A DNA stretch of 17,566 nt, from positions 1 through 17,566 of the forward strand of contig CAYZCZ010000014.1 of assembly GCA_964477125.1 (NCBI GenBank), read 5' to 3'. Position numbers and translations under genes: made by a program. The notes under the pieces are model-generated. The model was not told where the DNA came from, ran no database searches, and saw only the letters and a program-made list of their open reading frames with translations. This DNA comes from DALYDK01 sp964477125. GTDB taxonomy: Bacteria > Patescibacteriota > Saccharimonadia > Saccharimonadales > CAIOMD01. This document shows, one piece after another, positions 1 through 5,870 of this stretch. Positions within the stretch are counted from its first letter, which is position 1. Every line of letters begins with the position of its first letter.

Positions 1-3
1 AAA

Positions 4-27
4 CCTCCTATTTACAGTTTAATTATA
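4..27 (-). promoter_or_regulatory. Promoter -10 and Shine-Dalgarno for a gene off the left edge
   Basis: Read on the minus strand, a perfect TATAAT (22-27) is followed by AGGAGG (4-9), with the window edge 3 nt further on. This is the start region of a leftward gene whose start codon lies just outside the window. No convincing -35 box is visible. Nothing can be said about the product. Confidence 0.6.
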
Positions 28-117
28 CTCCACATAACCTTAGAAAAACCTGTTACTGCTTTATAGGTACGCCATATTTTTGAGAAGGCCGGGAGTTAAA
101 CTTAACTTCATATCAAT

Positions 118-142
118 AAGAAAACCCCAGACAAAGCTGGGG
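118..142 (-). terminator. Intrinsic terminator after the 84-aa membrane protein gene
   Basis: On the minus strand a perfect 6-bp GC-rich stem (CCCCAG/CTGGGG, arms 137-142 and 125-130) with a 6-nt loop is followed by TTTT and further T-rich sequence. It lies about 110 nt past the stop of the minus-strand gene at 255-509, so it should end that transcript. The 1-117 interval otherwise holds only the leftward promoter. Confidence 0.75.
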
Positions 143-254
143 CTAACTTATTGGTGCAGCATAGTTGACGCATTACAAACATCGGCTATTGAGCAATTTG
201 GCAATCAAAGACTTAGTTACCTAGTAAAAATATTTGGCCTGGCTGGTAATTTAC

Positions 255-509
255 TTACTTAGATTTGTGTTTCAATTTTCCAATAATGAGTACTGTCAAA
301 ATTATAACTGCAATGACTACCACAGCCACACCAATTTGCAGATATGTATTATTTACCGTAATAGAACTGTCTGAATTTTTCAGACTAAAAGTTGTCGTAT
401 TAGTTTGTTTTTTTACAGTGCCGTCTGGATTACAGCTACGTTCAAAATCTTCTTTCGTTCCAATGACATTATTGGCACATGCTTCATCAATCGAAATTCC
501 TTCTTCCAT
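255..509 (-). CDS. Small tail-anchored membrane protein, unknown function
   Basis: An 84-residue protein of no recognised family. The N-terminal ~55 residues are polar, with two cysteines (C11, in ACANN, and C26, in SCNPDG) and a Ser/Thr/Asn-rich stretch. Residues ~57-77 form one strongly hydrophobic helix (IGVAVVVIAVIILTVLIIG), followed by a short basic tail (KLKHKSK). This looks like a C-terminally anchored protein: by the positive-inside rule the tail is cytoplasmic and the polar domain outside, although there is no signal peptide. On the minus strand a TATAGT box (516-521) ends 6 nt before the ATG and there is no Shine-Dalgarno, so the mRNA may be leaderless. An intrinsic terminator follows. 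The reading frame is supported by the sharply bounded hydrophobic segment and by flanking signals, not by homology. Confidence 0.6.
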   Translation of the reverse strand: MEEGISIDEACANNVIGTKEDFERSCNPDGTVKKQTNTTTFSLKNSDSSITVNNTYLQIGVAVVVIAVIILTVLIIGKLKHKSK

Positions 510-549
510 ACGCTAACTATAACAAAAAAGAACCCGAAATTACTCTAAA

Positions 550-573
550 TGGTGCGGGTGAAGAGGCTCTAAC
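550..573 (-). pseudogene. 3' fragment of tRNA-Gly (T-arm, acceptor and CCA)
   Basis: These 24 bp match the 3' end of the intact tRNA-Gly (684-707) with one mismatch (566 versus 700). They include CCA, the discriminator A, the acceptor strand and the T-loop. The 5' portion of a tRNA is absent; it is replaced by a 7-bp hairpin (TTGACCG/CGGTCAA) and unrelated sequence. The fragment lies 134 bp downstream of the intact gene in the direction of transcription and beyond its terminator. It cannot form a tRNA by itself. Confidence 0.75.
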
Positions 574-613
574 CTTGACCGAGTACGGTCAAGAGCTCGA
601 CACTTATTATTTT

Positions 614-641
614 GAGGTCTCGAGTTAGAGTTCACCGGCAC
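614..641 (+). repeat. Degraded inverted copy of the tRNA-Gly 3' half
   Basis: On the plus strand this segment reads like the 3' half of the minus-strand tRNA-Gly: GAGGTC, then GAGTTAGAG, then TTCACC. About 4 bp of T-stem are missing and the acceptor end is altered. Against the 550-573 fragment it forms an imperfect inverted repeat (CTCTAAC 567-573 with GTTAGAG 624-630; GGTGAA 557-562 with TTCACC 631-636). The whole 551-641 segment can therefore extrude as a cruciform or fold as a hairpin. Confidence 0.5.
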
Positions 642-651
642 ACAACCAATC

Positions 652-676
652 AAAAAACCGCCGATAAACGACGGTT
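652..676 (-). terminator. Intrinsic terminator of tRNA-Gly
   Basis: On the minus strand an 8-bp stem (arms 669-676 and 656-663, one G-U pair) with a 5-nt loop is followed by a T run at 652-657. It begins 8 nt past the encoded CCA of tRNA-Gly, as expected for a short monocistronic tRNA transcript. Confidence 0.8.
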
Positions 677-683
677 CTTAGAT

Positions 684-760
684 TGGTGCGGGTGAAGAGA
701 CTCTAACTCTCGACCTCTTCCTTGGCAAGGAAGCGCTCTAAACAACTGAGCTACACCCGC
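684..760 (-). tRNA. tRNA-Gly (anticodon GCC)
   Basis: A complete 77-nt cloverleaf with encoded CCA. Acceptor is GCGGGTG/CACCCGC, D-stem GCTC/GAGC, anticodon stem CTTCC/GGAAG with loop TTGCCAA (anticodon GCC), and T-stem GAGAG/CTCTT with one G-U pair. Two normally invariant bases differ together: the D-loop AGTTGTTTA has U at position 19 instead of G, and the T-loop TTAGAGT has A at position 56 instead of C. The 19-56 elbow contact would thus be U-A rather than G-C. The gene has a terminator. Its own upstream promoter is weak; the best -10 lies upstream of a duplicated 5' fragment at 920-944. Confidence 0.93.
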
Positions 761-820
761 ATGTGTAAATTTATTGATGTAAAAGACCTGTGGTATTGTA
801 ATGCATGCTTCCTTGGCCTG

Positions 821-912
821 GCAAGGTAGGTCTCATTCTGCGACCCCGACGTTAACTTACTAGAAACAAGTTTCAAATCAGTTAAGTGTCCTTGCGTAAT
901 GCCACTGGCATT
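821..912 (-). other. Structured insert between tRNA-Gly fragment and intact tRNA-Gly
   Basis: This segment contains a dense set of nested complementary arms. Read on the minus strand: a 7-bp hairpin (898-904 with 906-912); a closing helix GCAAGG/CCTTGC (890-895 with 821-826); inside it a TTAACT/AGTTAA helix (880-885 with 852-857) capped by GAAAC/GTTTC (863-867 with 870-874); and GGTC/GACC (842-845 with 829-832). Together they make a compact three-way-junction-like fold. I do not recognise it as a known RNA, and it is too short for a group I intron. The 761-1016 stretch holds no credible protein gene. Confidence 0.4.
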
Positions 913-919
913 TCTCACC

Positions 920-944
920 CTAAACAACTGAGCTACACCCGCAT
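920..944 (-). pseudogene. 5' fragment of tRNA-Gly (acceptor 5' strand and D-arm)
   Basis: These 25 bp are identical to 738-762: 23 nt of the tRNA-Gly 5' end, through the D-loop and first D-stem 3' base, plus 2 flanking bases. The copy carries the same unusual U19. It then breaks into unrelated structured sequence. Its 5' end (942) sits 12 nt from a perfect TATAAT, a normal tRNA-leader distance. It therefore looks like the original tRNA start, while the intact gene 182 bp further on looks like a regenerated copy. Confidence 0.8.
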
Positions 945-954
945 AACCTAAAAA

Positions 955-960
955 ATTATA
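955..960 (-). promoter_or_regulatory. -10 box of the tRNA-Gly locus
   Basis: A perfect TATAAT on the minus strand, 12 nt upstream of the tRNA-Gly 5' fragment. No better promoter is seen directly before the intact tRNA, so transcription may run through the fragment and insert. No clear -35 box was found. Confidence 0.5.
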
Positions 961-981
961 AGCAATATAAGGAATATATTC

Positions 982-1018
982 AAGACTAAGTAATAACATT
1001 ACTTAAAATAATAGTCTT
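982..1018. promoter_or_regulatory. Nested dyad between divergent tRNA-Gly and lemA
   Basis: The outer arms are AAGACTA (982-988) and TAGTCTT (1012-1018). Inside is a perfect 8-bp dyad, TAAGTAAT (987-994) and ATTACTTA (998-1005), separated by 3 nt. The two stems overlap by two bases, so they are alternatives. The element lies just upstream of the lemA promoter, where an operator would be expected, but it could be a chance AT-rich dyad. Confidence 0.35.
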
Positions 1019-1065
1019 TTAAGCATAATGATAAACAGGTATAATACTAGAACAAACTAAAGGAG
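1017..1065 (+). promoter_or_regulatory. lemA promoter and ribosome binding site
   Basis: A perfect TATAAT at 1040-1045 sits 17 bp from a weak T-rich -35 candidate (1017-1022). A strong Shine-Dalgarno AAGGAG (1060-1065) lies 7 nt before the ATG. Unlike several other operon-leading genes here, this one clearly has a leader of about 20 nt. Confidence 0.65.
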
Positions 1066-1072
1066 AATATTA

Positions 1073-1636
1073 ATGATTGCACTATGGATAGTACTCGGTG
1101 TCGTAGTTTTAGGAGCTATTTTCCTAATTGCTACCTATAATGGGTTGGTTAAACTTAAAGTTAGGGTAGATGAAGCATGGAGCGATATAACAGTCCAGCT
1201 AAAAAGGCGATATGACCTAATACCAAATTTGGTAAATACAGTCCAAGGCTATGCTAAGCATGAAAGTGGTGTATTTGAAAAGGTTACAGAAGCACGTGCT
1301 AACGCCTTAAATGCACAGGGTCCAGCTGAAAGTGCCAAGGCCGAAAACATGCTAACAGATGCACTTAAGAGTGTCTTTGCAGTTGCCGAAGCTTATCCAG
1401 ACCTAAAAGCTAGTCAAAACTTCATGCAATTGCAAGATGAATTGGTTGACACTGAAGATAAAATTCAAGCATCACGACGTTTTTATAATGGCTCTGTCCG
1501 TGAACTTAATACTAAAATTAAAGTATTCCCAAACAACGTTTTTGCAGGTATGCTTGGCTTTACCGAAAAAGAATTTTTTGAACTAGATGATGCATCAAAT
1601 GCTGCGGTTCAAAACCCCGTAGACGTTAAGTTTTAG
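1073..1636 (+). CDS. lemA: LemA family membrane protein
   Basis: A 187-residue protein of usual LemA length. An N-terminal transmembrane helix (residues ~2-22, ALWIVLGVVVLGAIFLIA) is followed by the long helical LemA domain, with family motifs YNGLVKLKVRVDEAWSDI, QLKRRYDLIPNLVNTVQGYA and, near the end, SRRFYNGSVRELNTKI. LemA is an inner-membrane-anchored coiled-helix protein of poorly defined biochemical role. It is commonly encoded beside htpX, as here, which suggests a shared part in membrane-protein quality control or stress response; that is inference from neighbourhood. The start is fixed by the strong AAGGAG site. The htpX gene follows after 30 bp, so the two are probably co-transcribed. 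Confidence 0.93.
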   Translation: MIALWIVLGVVVLGAIFLIATYNGLVKLKVRVDEAWSDITVQLKRRYDLIPNLVNTVQGYAKHESGVFEKVTEARANALNAQGPAESAKAENMLTDALKSVFAVAEAYPDLKASQNFMQLQDELVDTEDKIQASRRFYNGSVRELNTKIKVFPNNVFAGMLGFTEKEFFELDDASNAAVQNPVDVKF

Positions 1637-1666
1637 TAATAACTTAATACGACGAGAAATATATCA

Positions 1667-2557
1667 ATGTATTCTGAGATAGATTCTAATAAACGAAAAA
1701 CCGTATTTCTAATGTTCGGTTTCTTCGTTTTGGTTGGGGCACTAGCTTTTGGGCTTGGGTGGTATTTTAAAAACTATTCATTCACTTTATTTGCTTTAGT
1801 TTTCGCCCTAGGCTATGCCTTTTGGAGCTATTATGCATCTGATAAGCTAGCATTGAGCATAAATAAAGCCAAACAAATTGAGAAAAAAGACAACCCTAGG
1901 TTATATAGAATTGTAGAAAACTTAACCATAACTGACGGTCTTCCAATGCCAAAGGTATATATTATTGATGACCCGGCACCGAATGCGTTTGCTACTGGGC
2001 GTGACCCTAAACATGCATCGGTTGCTGTAACTACCGGATTGTTAGAAATAATGACCGATACAGAGCTTGAAGGTGTTATGGCTCATGAATTAGGCCATGT
2101 TCAAAACTATGACATTAGGGTATCAATGCTGGCTTTTGGCTTGGTTGCTGCAGTTTCATTAATAAGTGACATGGTACTGCGCTGGATGTTCTGGGGAAGT
2201 GTAGTGGGTGATAATGATAGCCCTGGTGGCGGTAACCCAGTTGTCATGTTAATTGGCATTGTTGCTCTTATTCTAGCGCCAATAGTAGCCACTTTAATAC
2301 AGCTATCTATTTCCCGTAAAAGAGAGTATTTAGCAGACGCCACAGGTGCATTAACTACGCGTTATCCAGAAGGCTTAGCAAGTGCTTTAGAAAAAATAGA
2401 ACAATATGGTTCACCCATGAAAAAGCAAAGTCCATCTACCGCACATTTGTTTTTTGCCAATCCCTTGAAAAAAGGATCTTTCACTGGTTTATTTAGCACA
2501 CATCCTCCCATTCAAGACCGTATTAACAGGTTAAGGGAGATGGGCAATAAAGTTTAA
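1667..2557 (+). CDS. htpX: HtpX-type M48 zinc metalloprotease
   Basis: A 296-residue integral membrane protease that degrades misfolded or damaged membrane proteins at the cytoplasmic face. Two N-terminal membrane segments (about residues 13-33 and 38-56) precede the catalytic domain. The zinc motif HELGH is at 140-144 and the third ligand is probably E220 in REYLADA, as in the family. Two more hydrophobic segments (about 150-172 and 190-213) lie between them, and the C-terminus carries the typical THPPIQDRI motif. Length and order match HtpX. It sits between lemA and a membrane protein of unknown function whose ATG begins 2 bp after its stop. No strong Shine-Dalgarno precedes the start, so translation may depend on coupling or on an A/T-rich initiation region. 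Confidence 0.94.
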   Translation: MYSEIDSNKRKTVFLMFGFFVLVGALAFGLGWYFKNYSFTLFALVFALGYAFWSYYASDKLALSINKAKQIEKKDNPRLYRIVENLTITDGLPMPKVYIIDDPAPNAFATGRDPKHASVAVTTGLLEIMTDTELEGVMAHELGHVQNYDIRVSMLAFGLVAAVSLISDMVLRWMFWGSVVGDNDSPGGGNPVVMLIGIVALILAPIVATLIQLSISRKREYLADATGALTTRYPEGLASALEKIEQYGSPMKKQSPSTAHLFFANPLKKGSFTGLFSTHPPIQDRINRLREMGNKV

Positions 2558-2559
2558 CT

Positions 2560-3456
2560 ATGCTAAAGAAAAATCCAAAACTTAAAAAAACCACAACAAA
2601 AGCCAAGGTTGAAAAAGCTAAAATACCTTTTTTGTGGAAACATTTAGCTATGACTAGGCAAGATATTACAACATTTTGGCGATCTATGATGGGTGTTATT
2701 TTTGTATATGCCTTTGTATATGCAGTTACAGTAATTGGATTAAATTTTGTTATCCCTTCTTTTGATAGTAATTCAAGTTCCACAGGTGCTTTAGCATCTG
2801 GGCAAAATGTAGATAGCCTAACAAAGGCAGTAGATTCTATAGGTAATGGCTTAACGTTTATATCTGGCGACCAGTCTAGTACTCTTGTTCAGTTCATATT
2901 ATTTTTAGTAGCAAGCTTAGCTTTTATGTGGGTATTACGTAAAATACGTAAACTACAAACAGTTAAAATATCAGAGGCATATTATCAGGGAACAGCCCAA
3001 TTTGTGGCGATGTTTTTAGTAATAATTTGGTTTGTAATTTTCCTAATACCGGCCAGCATAGGCGCAACTATTTTAAGCATAGGTCTATCGGCATCGTCTA
3101 CAGTATTAGAAACTAGCATCATATCTGTAATATCTTTACTTTTATTTACATTAACAGTTTGGCTATATGCAAAATATTGGCCTAGTTTTTATATAATTTC
3201 TTTGCCAGGTATGCGACCAATTAGTGCCCTAAAAAACGCAAGCAGTCTAACGAAAAAACATAGACTGAATATTACGGTTCAGGTATTTGGTTTTATTATG
3301 ATTAGTTTATTACTATTTATAATTGCAATTTTGCCACTAGCCTTCATTTTGCCGGTTGTTGTTCCTTATTGGGTTTATGCCTTAATGTTTATAATTTTTG
3401 CCACTACACATACCTTTTTGTTTTCTATTTATAGGAGCCTGGTAGGTGAAAAATAA
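2560..3456 (+). CDS. Polytopic membrane protein, unknown function
   Basis: A 298-residue protein with a very basic N-terminal ~30 residues (about ten lysines in the first 25) and about six hydrophobic segments, at roughly 45-65, 114-130, 147-177, 184-205, 240-270 and 272-292. No catalytic or transport signature is recognisable. A Ser/Asn-rich loop (about 66-95) separates the first two helices and is probably external. It starts 2 bp after the htpX stop, and its last 11 bp overlap the GTG start of ligA, so it belongs to the same transcript. The context (lemA-htpX) hints at an envelope role, but sharing an operon with ligA argues against reading much into it. Family assignment would need profile searches. 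Confidence 0.8.
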   Translation: MLKKNPKLKKTTTKAKVEKAKIPFLWKHLAMTRQDITTFWRSMMGVIFVYAFVYAVTVIGLNFVIPSFDSNSSSTGALASGQNVDSLTKAVDSIGNGLTFISGDQSSTLVQFILFLVASLAFMWVLRKIRKLQTVKISEAYYQGTAQFVAMFLVIIWFVIFLIPASIGATILSIGLSASSTVLETSIISVISLLLFTLTVWLYAKYWPSFYIISLPGMRPISALKNASSLTKKHRLNITVQVFGFIMISLLLFIIAILPLAFILPVVVPYWVYALMFIIFATTHTFLFSIYRSLVGEK

Positions 3457-5449
3457 TCAACGCTATCAGGCGCTTGTAGACACCTTAAACAAATATTCCT
3501 ATGAATATCACACCCTAGATAAACCAAGCGTAGACGATGCTGTATACGACAGTCTAATGGCCGAACTTAAGCAAATTGAACTTAATGATCCCAGCTTAAT
3601 TGTTCCCGATTCACCAAACCAACGCGTTGGTTCGAAACCGTCGGCTGGTTTTGTTAAATACCAGCACCAAAATCGTATGCTTAGCTTGAATGATGTTTTT
3701 AGCAAACATGAAGTTGCTGATTGGCTAACACGTATAACCAAGTTAGACCCAGCCGTAGCCAAGTCAATTTTTTGGGGCGATATTAAAATGGACGGCCTAG
3801 CTTGCTCGTTAATTTATCAAAACGGTTTGCTTGAAAGGGCAATTACTAGGGGCGATGGTTTTGTTGGTGAAGACGTAACTAGCAATGTAAAAACTATTGG
3901 CAGTGTACCGCTTAAATTGTTCGGCGCTACTTTGTTTAATAGTGGTCAAACAGAAATTCGTGGCGAAATAGTCATGTACAAAAAAGATTTCGAAAAGCTA
4001 AACGCACAACTTAAAAAAATTGGCGAAAAGACCTATGCGAATCCACGTAATTTAGCAGCAGGAACAATAAGGCAACTGGATCCGCAAATAACTTCACAGC
4101 GTATGCTTTATTTCAGGGCTTACGATATTATTCGTCAAGATCCCACCGAAACCCCAACTCAAAAATTTGTTTATGAAAAGCTTAATAATCTTGGCTTCTT
4201 GGTAAATAAGCAAGCACAAATATTAAAGAGCCTTAATGAAATAGAAAAATTTACTAAAAAATGGGATAAAAAGAGGGAAGAATTACCATTTAATACAGAC
4301 GGTTTAGTAATAAAGGTTAATGATAGGTCTATTTATGAAAATTTGGGTGTTGTTGGAAAAAACCCTAGAGGTGCCATTGCTTATAAATATCCAGCGGAGC
4401 AAGCTACAACAAAACTACATGATATATTCATAAGCATTGGTCGGACAGGTGCGGCCACACCAGTTGCTGTATTGGAGCCTGTATTGGTGGCTGGTAGCAC
4501 TGTACAAATGGCCACTTTGCATAACGAAGATGAAGTCGAAAGAAAAGGCATACTTATTGGGGATACCGTTGTTATTCAAAAAGCTGGTGACATAATACCC
4601 GAGGTATTAGAACCAATAATTTCATTGCGAAACGGTACTGAAAAAAAGTTTTTAATGCCAAAAAAATGTCCAGATTGTGGTGTTGAGCTAATTAAACCTG
4701 AAGGTGAAGTTGTCTCCAGGTGTACAAATAAAAATTGCCCAGCCAGAACACTTAGACATATTCAACATTTTGCTAGCAAAGGAGCAATGGACATTGATGG
4801 TTTGGGTGAGAAAAATGTCTCTGCACTACTGGAATCTGGCTTAATTAATGACTCTGCAGATATTTACAGCGTAACTAAAGAACAGTTATTAGGCCTTGAA
4901 AGATTTGCTGAGCTTAGTGCTAAAAACTTAGTTGAATCTGTAAAAGCTAAAAGGAATCCGCCTTTAGCTAAATTTCTGTTTGCTTTAGGGATAAGGCACG
5001 TTGGCACCCAGACAGCAATAGATTTAACAAGTAAGTTCCATAGCCTTAGTAGTATAAGAGTAGCCACATTGGAGGATTTAACTGCAGTTGACGGTGTAGG
5101 CGAAGTAGTTGCAGATTCACTTATCGCATGGTTTGGCGACCCAGATAACATAATATTACTAGATAAATTTTATAAAAATGGGGTGATAATCCAAGATCTG
5201 AAGAATGTAGACAACGGACCGCTTAGTGGAATAAGCTTCGTAATCACTGGTAGCCTTAACTCAATGGGTCGTGAGTTAGCGGCAGATAAAATTCGCCAAA
5301 AAGGCGGCACATTTCAATCTTCAGTTGGCAAAGGAACTACTTATTTAGTTGCCGGTGGTAATATAGGTGCTAGCAAGCAAAAGAAAGCCGAACAATTTGG
5401 TACCCAAATAATCGATGAACAGGCTTTTTTAAAACTAATTGAAAATTGA
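3446..5449 (+). CDS. ligA: NAD+-dependent DNA ligase LigA
   Basis: A full-length 667-residue bacterial ligase that seals nicks in replication and repair using NAD+. In order: the Ia domain with the N-terminal Y-x-Y region; the adenylation domain with the catalytic lysine K114 in KMDG and RGDGFVGEDVT shortly after; an OB fold; a zinc finger with four cysteines (CPDCG, then RCTNKNCPA, around residues 410-430); helix-hairpin-helix repeats (ALGIRHVG, LTAVDGVGEVVA); and a C-terminal BRCT domain (from about residue 590, ISFVITGSLNSMGRELA). The start is GTG, overlapping the preceding gene by 11 bp, with AGGAG at 3433-3437 giving 8-nt spacing. This indicates translational coupling. It ends in TGA, evidence for the standard code. 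Confidence 0.97.
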   Translation: MKNNQRYQALVDTLNKYSYEYHTLDKPSVDDAVYDSLMAELKQIELNDPSLIVPDSPNQRVGSKPSAGFVKYQHQNRMLSLNDVFSKHEVADWLTRITKLDPAVAKSIFWGDIKMDGLACSLIYQNGLLERAITRGDGFVGEDVTSNVKTIGSVPLKLFGATLFNSGQTEIRGEIVMYKKDFEKLNAQLKKIGEKTYANPRNLAAGTIRQLDPQITSQRMLYFRAYDIIRQDPTETPTQKFVYEKLNNLGFLVNKQAQILKSLNEIEKFTKKWDKKREELPFNTDGLVIKVNDRSIYENLGVVGKNPRGAIAYKYPAEQATTKLHDIFISIGRTGAATPVAVLEPVLVAGSTVQMATLHNEDEVERKGILIGDTVVIQKAGDIIPEVLEPIISLRNGTEKKFLMPKKCPDCGVELIKPEGEVVSRCTNKNCPARTLRHIQHFASKGAMDIDGLGEKNVSALLESGLINDSADIYSVTKEQLLGLERFAELSAKNLVESVKAKRNPPLAKFLFALGIRHVGTQTAIDLTSKFHSLSSIRVATLEDLTAVDGVGEVVADSLIAWFGDPDNIILLDKFYKNGVIIQDLKNVDNGPLSGISFVITGSLNSMGRELAADKIRQKGGTFQSSVGKGTTYLVAGGNIGASKQKKAEQFGTQIIDEQAFLKLIEN

Positions 5450-5488
5450 CAATTTTATAACATAAGCGTATAAATATGTTTGTTAACT

Positions 5489-5573
5489 TCGCACGGCAAT
5501 AGTGCGACTTTAAAAACAAAAATATAAAAAAAATTAAAGTCGCCTGGGTGGGCCCGTGCGATCTTATTTTTTA
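5489..5573 (+). terminator. Nested inverted repeat after ligA, probable terminator or structured RNA
   Basis: The outer 8-bp arms (5489-5496 with 5554-5561, TCGCACGG/CCGTGCGA) enclose 10-bp arms (5504-5513 with 5534-5543, GCGACTTTAA/TTAAAGTCGC) around a 20-nt A-rich loop. A T-rich run follows (5562-5573). A competing short hairpin CGCAC/GTGCG (5490-5494 with 5502-5506) would break both stems, so two conformations are possible. The position after ligA and before the tRNA-Ala promoter fits a terminator. The fold is more elaborate than needed for that. The rest of 5450-5611 holds no gene. Confidence 0.5.
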
Positions 5574-5611
5574 TGTATATAAAATATTTTTGGGCCACTT
5601 TTACAAATATT

Positions 5612-5620
5612 TGATATAAT
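5612..5620 (+). promoter_or_regulatory. Extended -10 promoter of the tRNA-Ala locus
   Basis: TGATATAAT is an extended -10 (TGn plus perfect TATAAT at 5615-5620). It ends 13 nt before the first tRNA-Ala 5' fragment at 5634. That is the spacing expected for a tRNA leader, so the promoter appears to belong originally to a tRNA starting at 5634. No good -35 is seen, consistent with an extended -10. Confidence 0.65.
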
Positions 5621-5633
5621 TTTTACTGTTCAT

Positions 5634-5750
5634 GGGGCATTAGCTCAGTTGGAACGCCCGTGGCTAATAAGTAATATGCGCTTCAAGCGCGATAGCCAAG
5701 AATATATTTGTACTTTATAAAATTACCAGCCAAAATTATTCCACAATCGT
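5634..5750 (+). repeat. tRNA-Ala 5' fragment plus insert, unit 1
   Basis: The unit opens with 19 nt (5634-5652) identical to the tRNA-Ala 5' end: the acceptor strand, the 8-9 linker, the D-stem and the D-loop through G19. It then departs into a unique ~19-nt segment and a 79-bp shared tail. The tail contains the inverted pair GCGCTT/AAGCGC (5678-5683 with 5685-5690), and TGGCTA/TAGCCA (5661-5666 with 5693-5698) forms an enclosing stem. The perfect repeat with unit 2 runs from 5672 into the second fragment: 98 bp, 5672-5769 equal to 5792-5889. The unit cannot encode a tRNA. Confidence 0.85.
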
Positions 5751-5870
5751 GGGGCATTAGCTCAGTTGGGGCAGTTTACTGTAAAAAGTTATAATATGCG
5801 CTTCAAGCGCGATAGCCAAGAATATATTTGTACTTTATAAAATTACCAGCCAAAATTATTCCACAATCGT
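5751..5870 (+). repeat. tRNA-Ala 5' fragment plus insert, unit 2
   Basis: This is the second copy of the tRNA-Ala 5' fragment (5751-5769, 19 nt) with a different unique segment after it (5770-5791), then the same tail as unit 1. It ends exactly where the intact tRNA-Ala begins. The period is 117-120 bp. The tail carries TATAAA-like sequence (5836-5841) that could be a secondary promoter for the intact tRNA. Only the ~20 bp directly after each 5' fragment differ between units. Confidence 0.85.

Noticed and set aside
805..944. A tRNA-Gly gene interrupted by a group I intron
   Set aside because: The 5' half is followed by only ~110 nt before anticodon-arm-like sequence. There are no recognisable group I core motifs, no clean 3' exon, and an intact tRNA-Gly lies next to it.
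751..999. 82-aa open frame on the minus strand across the tRNA-Gly upstream region
   Set aside because: It runs through the tRNA-Gly 5' fragment and the structured insert, has no ribosome binding site, and its codons simply read the tRNA-like sequence.
3446..5449. Recoded TGA (glycine) as in Gracilibacteria
   Set aside because: ligA and nusB end naturally at TGA at the expected C-termini, and no in-frame TGA interrupts conserved genes.
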